Origin: Novosphingobium sp. B1
Lineage (GTDB): Bacteria > Pseudomonadota > Alphaproteobacteria > Sphingomonadales > Sphingomonadaceae
NCBI RefSeq assembly: GCF_900176395.1
Contig: NZ_FWXL01000006.1
Location: forward strand, 62,001 to 126,000
Length of the DNA stretch: 64,000 nt
Direction of reading: 5' to 3'
Shown: positions 50,653-59,125 of the stretch, in pieces
How the letters are laid out: each line of letters opens with the position of its first letter
Numbering within the stretch: the first letter of the stretch is position 1
Translations under genes and position numbers: made by a program
The notes under the pieces: generated by a model
Told to the model about the DNA's origin: nothing
The model's database searches: none
What the model saw: only the letters and a program-made list of their open reading frames with translations

Positions 50653-50757
50653 GGCTTTGCGTCTTCCCTCCTGTCGCGGCCGTTGCTGTACGGTGCCACG
50701 CGGGGAATCGCTCTTGGACCAAAGGCCCGTGGCGGCGCGGCTAGATACGGCCTGAAA

Positions 50758-50789
50758 GCGAGGGTGCGATGCGCGCAAAGCACCCTCGC
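50758..50789 (-). terminator. 10-bp hairpin between the DMT gene and acnA
   Basis: GCGAGGGTGC (50758-50767) and GCACCCTCGC (50780-50789) pair perfectly around 12 nt. Read leftward it is followed by TTTCAGG. It would end the transcript of the upstream DMT gene and leave about 100 nt for the acnA promoter. Confidence 0.5.
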
Positions 50790-50883
50790 GTCAAGGGCGG
50801 GGAGGCTGCATTTTTCGCAGATGCGGCACGATTTGTCGGGTAGGCGCGCTTATTGATTTGCAATTGCAATATATGCCGTGCTG

Positions 50884-51780
50884 CTACCCCAAGGGCTTGG
50901 CTTCGGGCAAGACGGGGGGCACCTTGCGCGTGGCATAGAGGCATCCGGCAACGATCAGACTGACCCCGACGAGCATCGTCGGGGTCACCGGTTCGGCAAA
51001 GGCGATCCAGCCAACGATCGCAGCCCAGATGAACGCTGTATATTCAAGCGGCACCAGCACCTGCGCCTCGGCCCGGCCATACGCCCAACTGAGCAGCATG
51101 AGCGAGGCGGCCGACAGGACTGCCGAGATCACCAGCAACCACCACACTTCGCCCGTGGGGAAGGGCGCCAGCCACCATGCGCCAAGGCCCAGGAATCCGA
51201 ACTGCACCAAGGCCTGAAAGAACGCCACTTCTTCAGGCTTTGCCAGGAGCGCCTGCTGACGCTGCAGGACGAGGTTCCAGGCATAGAGCACCGCCGAAAC
51301 AAGAGTGGCGGCCAAGCCCTTGACCACTTCGACGTCACCCGAGGCGCTGAACTGGCCCATTGCGATAACGACAACGCCAGCGAGCGCCAGCACCGAGCCG
51401 CCGATGGCAGAGGCGCGCACTTTCTCGCCGAGCAGCAGTGCCGCGAGATAGAGCGCGATCAGCGGGGCGATGAACGAGAGCGCAATGCCTTCGGCCATGG
51501 GCAGGCGGACAAGCCCATAGAAGAACAGCGTCGCCATGACCGAGGCCACGCAGCCGCGAAGCAGGTGCACCCTGAGCGTCGACCACTGCGGCCAACCCTG
51601 ACCGCGCCACAACCAGACCGGCAACATGATGAGCGAGGCGGCAAACCCGCGCCAGCACATGGCGGCATAGGCGCCAAGGACGAGCGAGGCAGCCTTCATC
51701 ACGCCATCCATGATCGAGAACAGCGCCAGGCCAAGTATCGTGGCAAGCACCGGGAGCAAAGGCAGGCGATGGTGGTTCAT
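50884..51780 (-). CDS. DMT-superfamily EamA-type transporter
   Basis: The 298-residue membrane protein has ten hydrophobic segments in two EamA halves (LPVLATILGLALFSIMDGVMK at the start, and the second repeat from LVSAVLYAWNLVLQ). The family exports amino acids, nucleotide-sugars or drugs; the substrate is unknown. Start is the ATG at 51780 (MNHHRLPLL); the longer open frame runs into the divergent L,D-transpeptidase region. A 12-bp palindrome TTGCAATTGCAA lies at 50858-50869 just past the stop. Confidence 0.85.
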   Translation of the reverse strand: MNHHRLPLLPVLATILGLALFSIMDGVMKAASLVLGAYAAMCWRGFAASLIMLPVWLWRGQGWPQWSTLRVHLLRGCVASVMATLFFYGLVRLPMAEGIALSFIAPLIALYLAALLLGEKVRASAIGGSVLALAGVVVIAMGQFSASGDVEVVKGLAATLVSAVLYAWNLVLQRQQALLAKPEEVAFFQALVQFGFLGLGAWWLAPFPTGEVWWLLVISAVLSAASLMLLSWAYGRAEAQVLVPLEYTAFIWAAIVGWIAFAEPVTPTMLVGVSLIVAGCLYATRKVPPVLPEAKPLG

Positions 51781-51970
51781 GACCTGAAGCCATAGGCAAT
51801 GCAGTTGTGCGTTGAAACCTTTCAATCTGTGCGGTTGTTGTGTGATGGCAGGTCGGGATCGCCGATTCAGGCTGCAGTCAGGCGCGGCGCTTGATAGTGT
51901 CGGTGGCTTGGGGCAGGACATCCGGGTTTACGAATTGGCTCATTCGAGCGTCGAACGGGGTATTTGCAAA

Positions 51971-53356
51971 GTGAAGCGTGTGAACGATGGAACGGGCCTT
52001 TCCGGCAAGCTCGGCATGGCCCTGCTGGCGACCGCGCTGGTTTCGCAGCCGGCCTTGGCCCAGAACGCGGGTGCATCACCCGGTCCGATCGATCTGACGA
52101 AACAGGCCAAGCCACTTCCGGTCCCCGCGCCGACGGTAGCGGTGCCGCAAGGTCCGGCGACAGCTGTCGCGGCCGCGCCGCTTGCGCCCGAGCAGGCGCC
52201 GCATTGGACCCCTGCGGATGCGCAGGCACTGCTCGCGACCATCAAGGGCATCGGCGCTGATGGCCTGTTTGCCAAGGATTACGAGCCCGACGTGCTCGCC
52301 GCCGCAATCGCCAAGGGCGAGGGCAGCGAATTGGACGAGACGGCCACGCGCCTGTTCACCTGGCTGGCCGAAGACCTGCGCGACGGACGCACGCCGATGA
52401 CGGCGCGCGTCCAGTGGTTCGCGGTCGACCCCGATCAGGACGTCAACCCGACCTCGCTGATTCTTGGCGATGCCCTGGCCAAGCATGACGTGAAAGGCGC
52501 GCTCATGGCGCTTCTTCCGACCGTGCCCGATTATGCAGAACTGAAGGCTGCGCTGCCAAAGGCACAGACCCAGAAGCAGGCTGCGCTGATTCGCGCCAAC
52601 ATGGATCGCTGGCGCTGGCTGGCGCGCGATCTTGGCACCCAATATCTGCTGACCAACGTGCCCGAGCAGATGCTGCGCCTGACCGTGCGCAACAAGATCA
52701 TCAGCACCTACAAGGTCATTGTCGGCAAGCCCGGCAAGACCGCAACGCCGCAGCTTGCCGAAACGGTCGAGGGCGTGATCTTCAACCCCACGTGGACGGT
52801 GCCGCAGTCGATCGTGGTCGGCGAAGGGCTGGGTGCGCGACTGGTAGGCAATCCCAAGCAGGCCGAGCGCGAAGGCTACAAGGTGACCAAGGCCGGCGAT
52901 GGCACGATCTACGTCGTGCAGCAGCCGGGTGACACCAATTCGCTGGGTCGCATGAAGCTCGACATGCCCAATGAGCATGCGATCTTCCTGCACGACACGC
53001 CCAACCGGAACCTGTTCAACCTGCCGGCCCGTGCGCTCAGCCACGGTTGTGTCCGTGTCGAGCGGGCGACCGAACTGGCCATGACGATGGCGATCCTCGG
53101 AGCGAACATGACGCCCGACGATGCCGTGGTGGCCCACAATTCGAAGACCTATACCAAGGTGCCGATGACCAAGACCTTCCCGGTCTATCTCACCTACTTT
53201 ACCGTCGCTCGCGACGTGAATGGCATGCTGCGCTCATTCCCGGACATCTACAGCCGCGATGCGCCGGTGCTGGCGAGCTTTGCCAAGCCGCGCCAGTTGC
53301 ACACCACGCAGCGCAAGAGCACCGAGGAAGTGATCAAGCTCGACAATCCGCTGTAA
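51971..53356 (+). CDS. L,D-transpeptidase of the YcbB/LdtD type
   Basis: The 461-residue periplasmic enzyme makes 3-3 crosslinks in peptidoglycan. A signal peptide (LGMALLATALVSQPALAQ) is followed by a Pro/Ala-rich linker, a scaffold region (about 75-220), and the YkuD catalytic domain (about 250-420) with His in IFLHDTPN and the Ser-His-Gly-Cys nucleophile in SHGCVRVE. The start is a GTG at 51971, or the GTG three codons later; the frame is open further up, but that part is not conserved. A second, different L,D-transpeptidase lies 200 nt downstream. Confidence 0.9.
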   Translation: MKRVNDGTGLSGKLGMALLATALVSQPALAQNAGASPGPIDLTKQAKPLPVPAPTVAVPQGPATAVAAAPLAPEQAPHWTPADAQALLATIKGIGADGLFAKDYEPDVLAAAIAKGEGSELDETATRLFTWLAEDLRDGRTPMTARVQWFAVDPDQDVNPTSLILGDALAKHDVKGALMALLPTVPDYAELKAALPKAQTQKQAALIRANMDRWRWLARDLGTQYLLTNVPEQMLRLTVRNKIISTYKVIVGKPGKTATPQLAETVEGVIFNPTWTVPQSIVVGEGLGARLVGNPKQAEREGYKVTKAGDGTIYVVQQPGDTNSLGRMKLDMPNEHAIFLHDTPNRNLFNLPARALSHGCVRVERATELAMTMAILGANMTPDDAVVAHNSKTYTKVPMTKTFPVYLTYFTVARDVNGMLRSFPDIYSRDAPVLASFAKPRQLHTTQRKSTEEVIKLDNPL

Positions 53357-53372
53357 GGATTGTCGAGAAACA

Positions 53373-53567
53373 ATGCGCACCCGGCTCAGCATTTGCCGCC
53401 GCAAGGTGCGCTATGCCTCGGCCGAAGAAGCATGCGAGGTCGCTGCTGCCAGCGGCCTCGTCCTGCATCCCTACTATTGCGACCGGTGCTGGCGCTGGCA
53501 CCTTACCAGCAGGACCAAGGGGCGCCGCCGCCCGGCCGGTCAGCCGAAGCCGAGCCTGTCGGCGTAG
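53373..53567 (+). CDS. 64-residue zinc-ribbon-like protein
   Basis: Function unknown. Cys8, Cys36, Cys39 and His43 (YYCDRCWRWHL) suggest a mini zinc finger, with a basic proline-rich tail (TSRTKGRRRPAGQPK). Small proteins with the pattern YxCxxCxxWHLT are found in bacteria and phages. It begins 16 nt after the L,D-transpeptidase stop in the same direction and overlaps the convergent YkuD_2 gene by 28 nt, so it is cotranscribed with the first transpeptidase. Confidence 0.7.
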   Translation: MRTRLSICRRKVRYASAEEACEVAAASGLVLHPYYCDRCWRWHLTSRTKGRRRPAGQPKPSLSA

Positions 53568-54163
53568 AGCAGGCGTCCGCCCGAGAGGTGCCACAGCGCT
53601 TCGTTGAAGTCGGCCTCACCCATGGCAAAGCAGCCATCCGACCGGCCCAGCTTGCCCCACTTCTCCAGCATGGCCGGATTGGCATACCATGCCGGGTGCA
53701 TCACGATTGCGCGATCGAGCACGTTGGAATTGTCCGGTTCCAGCCCGCCCAGACGGATCGAGGTGCCGTATTTGCCCTTGTACCATTCCCAAGTGACATA
53801 GGCCCCGCGCGAGGTGGCAAGGCTGCCTACCTCGTTGGAAAAGGTCTTGAGGAAGCCGTCATGCTCGGGGTCTGATCCGCGCCCGTGCGAGACCAGGAAG
53901 GACCGCACCTCGCCGCGCTCGAGATTGGCGAAGTGCAGGCGCGGCAGGGACGAGGGCAGCGCGAAATCGACGATCCCGACAATGTCGGTGCGCCAGAGCG
54001 AAGCGCGATGCTTCTCCAGTTGCTGTGCCGCGAGTTCGAGCACCCTGCGATGCTGATCGTTGGGATAATAGGTGGCAGCGGAAACGCGTGATGGCAGCAG
54101 CGCCGCAGCAGATCCTGCCGCAACACCGGCCAATACCGATCGTCTGTCGATTCCGTTCTTCAT
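53540..54163 (-). CDS. Murein L,D-transpeptidase catalytic-domain protein (YkuD_2 family)
   Basis: The 207-residue protein has an N-terminal twin-arginine-like signal (DRRSVLAGVAAGSAAALL) and a compact catalytic domain with HGRGSDPEHDG, MHPAWYANP and the catalytic Ser-Asp-Gly-Cys in GRSDGCFAM. This is the YkuD_2 family, related to but distinct from the larger LdtD-like enzyme upstream. The ATG at 54163 is the start. It overlaps the convergent zinc-ribbon gene by 28 nt. Confidence 0.88.
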   Translation of the reverse strand: MKNGIDRRSVLAGVAAGSAAALLPSRVSAATYYPNDQHRRVLELAAQQLEKHRASLWRTDIVGIVDFALPSSLPRLHFANLERGEVRSFLVSHGRGSDPEHDGFLKTFSNEVGSLATSRGAYVTWEWYKGKYGTSIRLGGLEPDNSNVLDRAIVMHPAWYANPAMLEKWGKLGRSDGCFAMGEADFNEALWHLSGGRLLYADRLGFG

Positions 54164-54214
54164 GTCCGATCCCGTATCACGCCCACCCCGTATCGCGCGT
54201 GAACGGCGTGCATT

Positions 54215-54730
54215 CTAGGCATTTGCGACCGGATTTCCAGCCTTTGCGCCAGATTGCAGGCCAAGCTCCATCAAGGCCGGCCCGTCAACGCGCATCACCG
54301 TCCATTCGTCCATCAACTTGGCGCCCAAGGACTTGTAGAAGCCGATGGCCGGTTCATTCCAGTCAAGCACCGACCATTCCAGCCGAGCGCAGTCGCGTTC
54401 GACAGCCAGGGCGGCAAGGTGCGAGAGCAGCGCCTTGCCAAGTCCCGATCCGCGGGCTTCGGGCTTTACGAACAGGTCCTCGAGATAGATCCCGGGCTTG
54501 CCTTCGAAAGTCGAGAAATTGTGAAAGAACAGGGCGAAACCCTGCGCCTTGCCATCGATCTCGCCGATCACGACTTCGGCATAGGGGCGCGGCCCAAACA
54601 GCTTTTCGCCCATCACGGTCTCGTCGAAACGGACTTCGTCGGCGAGCTTCTCGTACTCTGCCAGGTCCCGAATCAATTCGGCGACGAGCGGGAGGTCGGC
54701 AGCGGTGGCGGGGCGGATCGAGATCGTCAT
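54215..54730 (-). CDS. GNAT N-acetyltransferase
   Basis: The 171-residue protein has the GNAT fold: an N-terminal strand ISIRPATAADLPLV, the acetyl-CoA loop RGSGLGKALL (Q/RxxGxG/A) and a C-terminal NEPAIGFYKSLGAK. The pattern YLEDLFVKPEARGSG resembles spermidine/diamine acetyltransferases, but the substrate is not certain. Start is the ATG at 54730. It is divergent from the lipoprotein gene at 54788. Confidence 0.87.
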   Translation of the reverse strand: MTISIRPATAADLPLVAELIRDLAEYEKLADEVRFDETVMGEKLFGPRPYAEVVIGEIDGKAQGFALFFHNFSTFEGKPGIYLEDLFVKPEARGSGLGKALLSHLAALAVERDCARLEWSVLDWNEPAIGFYKSLGAKLMDEWTVMRVDGPALMELGLQSGAKAGNPVANA

Positions 54731-54787
54731 GCCGTGCGACCTAGCGTGTTGACCGGAACCTTGCCAGCCCTGCCGGATTGCGAAAGG

Positions 54788-55315
54788 ATGGTGTCCGTGG
54801 CCCGACTTGCACTTGTCCTTGCTCCTGCAGCGCTGTCCCTTGCCGGGTGCGCCATGCCTGATCGGGTTGCACCGACAATGCCGACAACAGCGCCGGTGCC
54901 CGCTCCGGTGCCCGCGGCGCACCAGACGCGTATCCTTGATGGCACTGCCGCCGCGCAACTCATGCGCAATGCAGGCGTCACGCTGCAATGGATCGACTGG
55001 AATACGCGCGGCACGGCCCATGCGCGCGACGATGGTGGGGTTATCCGCCTTACCGCGAGCCAGAATTCGTCGACCGGGCCGGGGCGGCTCTGGCTGGACG
55101 GGACAGTCACCGAGATCGGCGCGGACTACTTTATCTTTTCGGGCACCATCCGCATCGTCGATACGCCCGATGCGGGTCGCAAATGTGAGGCCACGCGTAC
55201 GGATTGGCGCTTTGCCGTGACCCAGAGCCGTCCCTACTGGCGCCTGCGCACATTCGAATGGTGCGACGGGCTGACCGATTACATCGACATCTACAAGCCG
55301 GCGAACCCGCGCTGA
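54788..55315 (+). CDS. Lipoprotein of unknown function
   Basis: The 175-residue product has a lipoprotein signal (LVLAPAALSLAGC) with the lipobox Cys at about 21, a Pro/Ala/Thr linker, then a compact domain with LQWIDWNTRGTAHA, LWLDGTV and a tail ending ICK... (YIDIYKPANPR), with cysteines in RKCEATR and EWCDGL as a likely disulfide. AAAGGA overlaps the ATG at 54788 and would better serve GTG at 54797, which starts MARLALVL. Its TGA abuts the TGA of the convergent amidohydrolase gene inside one TGATCA palindrome. Confidence 0.75.
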   Translation: MVSVARLALVLAPAALSLAGCAMPDRVAPTMPTTAPVPAPVPAAHQTRILDGTAAAQLMRNAGVTLQWIDWNTRGTAHARDDGGVIRLTASQNSSTGPGRLWLDGTVTEIGADYFIFSGTIRIVDTPDAGRKCEATRTDWRFAVTQSRPYWRLRTFEWCDGLTDYIDIYKPANPR

Positions 55316-56323
55316 TCACATTGCGGCGTGGTGCGCCTGCGTAGCCTGATCGAGCCTGAGAAAACGCGCCGCGTTGTTATAGAAGATGTCGCGCTTTTGC
55401 TCTGCGGTGAGGAAAGGGGCTGCCTCGATCGTGTCGATCGCCTTGCCGATTGCCTCGGGCCAGACCATCTGGTCCGAGCCGAACATGATCCGCTTGCCAA
55501 AGCCCGCATCCATCAGCGCCTTGAGATAGGCGTAGAAGGATGGGCGCGGCTGGGTCCAGTCGATCACGCCGAGGTCCACATAGACCTGCGGATGACTGTA
55601 GAGCAGGGCGATGGTGTCATCGAGCATCGGGAAGCCGGCGTGCATCACGTTAACCCGCAATTTCGGGTGGCGCAGCAGGACGTCTTCGAGCAACAGCGGG
55701 CTGGACAGCCTTGCACGGTAACCTGAACCGGGAAGATAACCCACGCCCGGCGGCCCGGGGCCCATGTGGATCGATACGGGAATGTCTTCCTTCTCGGCCA
55801 CGGCCCACAAGCGTTCGAGGCGAGGATCGTCTGCCCCGACGCCATCATATTGCATCATGAGTTCGCCGATAGCCACGAGATCGCCTGAAGCTTTGAGCCT
55901 GCCAAGGCCCTCTTCAAGCTTTGTATCGAGGGGCCAATCCGGAATGAGGCTTGGCATAAGGCGCTGCGGAGCCGCGTTGCGCCAGCGATCTACCAGTTTC
56001 TTCGGTCCGGAGACGAGACCGATCACGTTGTATTTCTCAAGCTGTGCAAGCGACCGGGTCATGACCTCATCGTCCTTCATGGGCGAGACGATCGGATCCT
56101 TGCATTCCTTGCCGGAGAACAGCGTGCCGAAGTTTTCGGGCGGCGCTTGATGCGTCTCCCAGACAGGCATCGTGATTGGCGAGCACAGCGCAAGCGGCGG
56201 CGGCCCCTGCTGGTCAGCAGAAAGGGCATGCAGGTGCATGTCGAGGATCGGTGGCCGGGCAAGGGCCGCAGCGGCGTAAGAGCCGGAAAGGAGGGCGAGG
56301 GCGACGATGAGGCCGCCCCGCAT
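55316..56323 (-). CDS. Amidohydrolase-2-family protein, secreted
   Basis: The 335-residue protein has a signal peptide (LIVALALLSGSYAAAALA) followed by the TIM-barrel metal site DMHLHAL, then IPVSIHMGPGPPG, NVMHAGFPML and FGSDQMVWP with the C-terminal catalytic Asp, as in the amidohydrolase-related family (PF04909) that includes decarboxylases. The substrate is unknown. The start ATG at 56323 overlaps the ispG stop by one base (TAATG), so the two are coupled. Confidence 0.85.
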   Translation of the reverse strand: MRGGLIVALALLSGSYAAAALARPPILDMHLHALSADQQGPPPLALCSPITMPVWETHQAPPENFGTLFSGKECKDPIVSPMKDDEVMTRSLAQLEKYNVIGLVSGPKKLVDRWRNAAPQRLMPSLIPDWPLDTKLEEGLGRLKASGDLVAIGELMMQYDGVGADDPRLERLWAVAEKEDIPVSIHMGPGPPGVGYLPGSGYRARLSSPLLLEDVLLRHPKLRVNVMHAGFPMLDDTIALLYSHPQVYVDLGVIDWTQPRPSFYAYLKALMDAGFGKRIMFGSDQMVWPEAIGKAIDTIEAAPFLTAEQKRDIFYNNAARFLRLDQATQAHHAAM

Positions 56324-57459
56324 TACTCTGCCGCCTCGGTCACGTTGCCGGCGTCGGTCGTGGCCGCTTCGATCTCGGCAGCCTTCTTTTCGACCAGCGA
56401 GACGATGTGATCCAGCATCTCATCCGAATGGACTGTATGGTCGGTCACGCCCGAGAGGTAGACCATGTGCTTGCCGTTGCCGCCGCCAGTCAGGCCAATG
56501 TCGGTTTCGCGCGCCTCGCCGGGGCCGTTGACGACGCAGCCGAGGACAGAGAGCGAGAGCGGCGTCTTGATATGGCTGAGGCGCGATTCGAGCGCTTCGA
56601 CCGTGCGGATCACGTCAAAGCCCTGCCGTGCGCACGACGGGCAGGACACCACGCGGACGCCGCGGGTGCGCAGGCCGAGGGACTTGAGAATCTCGAAGCC
56701 GACGCGAACTTCCTCTTCCGGTTCTGCCGAAAGCGAGACGCGCAGTGTGTCGCCGATGCCGGCCCACAGCAGGTTGCCGATGCCGATCGAGGATTTCACC
56801 GTGCCGCCGATCAGCCCGCCCGCCTCGGTAATGCCAAGGTGCAGAGGGCAATCGACTGCTTCGGCAAGACCCATGTAGGCGGCGACCGCGAGGAACACGT
56901 CGGAGGCCTTCACCGCCACCTTGTATTCGTGGAAGTCGTGGTCCTGCAGCAATTTGATATGGTCGAGCGCCGATTCGACCAGCGCCTCGGGGCAAGGCTC
57001 GCCGTACTTTTCCAGCAGATCCTTCTCGAGGCTGCCGGCGTTGACGCCGATGCGGATCGCGCAGCCATTTGCCTTGGCGGCGCGGACCACTTCAGCCACG
57101 CGGTCGTTGCTGCCGATGTTGCCGGGATTGATGCGCAGGCAGGCAGCACCTGCATCGGCAGCTTCGAGCGCGCGCTTGTAGTGGAAATGGATGTCCGCAA
57201 CGATCGGCACGCGCGCGGCCCGCGTGATCTGGCGAAGCGCGGTGGTGCTTTCCACGTCCGGGCAGGAGACGCGGATGATGTCGGCCCCGGCATCCTCGCA
57301 GCGGCGGATCTGGTTCAGCGTCGCCACTGGATCGGACGTCAGCGTGTTGGTCATGGTCTGGACGGTGATCGGCGCATCGCCACCGACGGGGACACTGCCA
57401 ACCATGATCTGGCGGCTCTTGCGACGCGCGATATCGCGCCATGGACGGATCGAGGACAT
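56323..57459 (-). CDS. ispG: 4-hydroxy-3-methylbut-2-enyl-diphosphate synthase (GcpE)
   Basis: Fe-S enzyme of the MEP isoprenoid pathway making HMBPP from MEcPP. The 378-residue single-domain form has [14 protein letters not shown], the TIM barrel ([29 protein letters not shown]), and the cluster cysteines in SCPSCAR and [13 protein letters not shown] with the catalytic Glu. Start is the ATG at 57459 ([18 protein letters not shown]). The downstream secreted amidohydrolase is translationally coupled. Confidence 0.97.
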   Translation of the reverse strand: MSSIRPWRDIARRKSRQIMVGSVPVGGDAPITVQTMTNTLTSDPVATLNQIRRCEDAGADIIRVSCPDVESTTALRQITRAARVPIVADIHFHYKRALEAADAGAACLRINPGNIGSNDRVAEVVRAAKANGCAIRIGVNAGSLEKDLLEKYGEPCPEALVESALDHIKLLQDHDFHEYKVAVKASDVFLAVAAYMGLAEAVDCPLHLGITEAGGLIGGTVKSSIGIGNLLWAGIGDTLRVSLSAEPEEEVRVGFEILKSLGLRTRGVRVVSCPSCARQGFDVIRTVEALESRLSHIKTPLSLSVLGCVVNGPGEARETDIGLTGGGNGKHMVYLSGVTDHTVHSDEMLDHIVSLVEKKAAEIEAATTDAGNVTEAAE

Positions 57460-57499
57460 GAGCCCTCTATAGGGCTTCGAAAGGCTGACCGAAAGGCGT

Positions 57500-58015
57500 C
57501 TAAAGCGGTCCGGCGAACATGAATTCGGGATCGCAGTGATCACCCACCCAAAATTCGATGTCGGCCACCTTGTCGAGCCCGTAGCGGCGATAGAAGCGCT
57601 GGGCATCCGGGTTGTGGGCATAGACCGAAAGCTGCATCTCGTCAGCACCCCAGGACCGCGCTTCAGCGAAGGCCCAGTCCATCAGCCGTGCGCCCGCACC
57701 GCGCCCGATCAGGTCGGGGTCGGTATAGAGCTGCTTCAGTTCCATAGGTGCCTTTGCCGCGGTGTGCGACGGCAGCGAACTCGTGCGGGCTATCTTGCAG
57801 AAGCTGGCCAGCACGCCGTCCTCCTCCTCGATCACGGCGATCTTCATTTCCGGGTTCGCAAGCTGCGCCAGAACAGTCTGCTCGGAATGGGATTCGTCGA
57901 GGAAGCGCGCGAGATTCTCGGGGCTGTAGAGCGAACCGAACTTGGCGATGAACGCGCGGCGACCAAGATCGGCAAGGGCGGCAGCATCGGCAACAGTGGC
58001 AAGGCGTAGCGTCAT
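57500..58015 (-). CDS. GNAT N-acetyltransferase
   Basis: The 171-residue protein has [16 protein letters not shown] at the start, [24 protein letters not shown] with the acetyl-CoA pyrophosphate loop (RGAGARL), and [12 protein letters not shown] at the end. This is the common RimI-like layout; substrate unknown. It is transcribed leftward between the DUF924 gene and ispG, with a 40-nt gap to ispG. Its sequence is not close to the GNAT at 54215. Confidence 0.87.
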   Translation of the reverse strand: MTLRLATVADAAALADLGRRAFIAKFGSLYSPENLARFLDESHSEQTVLAQLANPEMKIAVIEEEDGVLASFCKIARTSSLPSHTAAKAPMELKQLYTDPDLIGRGAGARLMDWAFAEARSWGADEMQLSVYAHNPDAQRFYRRYGLDKVADIEFWVGDHCDPEFMFAGPL

Positions 58016-58051
58016 GGCTTGGCTGATAGCCCAGCCAGCGTGACGATTCTA

Positions 58052-58603
58052 CTAGTGGTTGCCCGCGGCAATGGCGGCCTTCTCGGCGGGTGAAGACCGT
58101 CTTCCAAGCACGTCGTTGCGATGCGGAAAGCGGCCGAAGCGGGCGACCATCCGGTAATGATCGACTGCGAAGCTGCGGATGTAGCTGCTGCCGAGCCGGG
58201 TAAACCTTGCGAGGCTTTGGCGCTGATCGGCGATTTGTTCGGAATGCATCAGCGGCATCAGAAGAAATTGCTGCTCGGCTTGCGACAGGCCGCCAAGCCA
58301 GCCTCCGGCGATGGCGGCATGGGTGATGGCGCGTGCCAGCTTGTCCGTGGCAAAGGCGCGGGCATCTTCGCGGAAGATGTTGCGGGGAACCTGATCAAAC
58401 AGGAGTACTGCAGCCAAGGCCGTTCCCCGGTCCTTCAGGAAGCGGCTTGGTTGCTGCCCGCGCATCGCGTGCCAATGCTTGGCAAAACGCGTACGGATCT
58501 GTCGGTCGACAGTATCATCCCGGGCAAAGCGCTGCTCGGGAGCAAGCTCTGTAAACCAGAAATGCAGGAGCGCCCGCACCCAGCCCTGTGGTGCGGCGCT
58601 CAT
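58052..58603 (-). CDS. DUF924-family protein
   Basis: The 183-residue soluble helical protein matches DUF924 in order: LLHFWFTELAPEQRF, DRQIRTRFAKH, VLLFDQVPRNIFREDARAFATD, MPLMHSEQIADQ and RFGRFPHRNDVLGR. The conserved His/Arg-rich segments suggest a metal or phosphate site, but no activity has been assigned to the family. Start ATG at 58603, three nt after the stop of the secreted-protein gene upstream. Confidence 0.88.
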   Translation of the reverse strand: MSAAPQGWVRALLHFWFTELAPEQRFARDDTVDRQIRTRFAKHWHAMRGQQPSRFLKDRGTALAAVLLFDQVPRNIFREDARAFATDKLARAITHAAIAGGWLGGLSQAEQQFLLMPLMHSEQIADQRQSLARFTRLGSSYIRSFAVDHYRMVARFGRFPHRNDVLGRRSSPAEKAAIAAGNH

Positions 58604-58606
58604 GCC

Positions 58607-59029
58607 TTAGCTGGCCTTGTCGGCCTTCACCTTCTTGTAGGGAACGAACTGGCCCAGGCCAATAGAACCGCGCCAGAATCCCGCGTTACGATCCACCATC
58701 CGGACGATATCGACACTGCACAGTTGCGAGCCGAAGGGCGTGGTCACCATGATGTCGTTGTCGCTCAGCGTGGCTGCACCCGCATCGGGACGGTTGACCC
58801 AAAGCGTGTTGCCGGCGTCATAGACGATGGCGGTCTTGTCATAAATCCGCGTGTTGATCACGCGCGGCAGGTAGATGCAGTCCTCGGGCTTGCCGGCAAC
58901 GCGTCCTTCAAGCGCCTTGGCGAGTTCCTGTTCAGGGGTAAGACGCGGCTTGGCGTCGGCGGCAGCCCCGGCAAGGAGCAGCGATCCGGCGGCCAGTGCC
59001 GCAGCGAGTTTGCTGGCGGTCTTGATCAT
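58607..59029 (-). CDS. Secreted protein, two-cysteine paralogue of the 2625-3029 lipoprotein
   Basis: Function unknown. The 140-residue product has a Sec signal peptide (LAAALAAGSLLLAGAAADA) without lipobox, then a domain homologous to the lipoprotein at 2625-3029: DCIYL, W77, QLCSVDI and GLGQFVPY. Only Cys51 and Cys104 remain; the positions of the other two cysteines are Ala85 and Ile123. It is followed 3 nt later by the DUF924 gene. Confidence 0.8.
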   Translation of the reverse strand: MIKTASKLAAALAAGSLLLAGAAADAKPRLTPEQELAKALEGRVAGKPEDCIYLPRVINTRIYDKTAIVYDAGNTLWVNRPDAGAATLSDNDIMVTTPFGSQLCSVDIVRMVDRNAGFWRGSIGLGQFVPYKKVKADKAS

Positions 59030-59125
59030 CTGGCACTTCCTTTCGATTCGGTCTTCAACCGATATCTAACAGCAGCTTAACCCATGCTGAGCGCATTGCA
59101 ACGCGGGAAGGTTCCCCACGTATGG

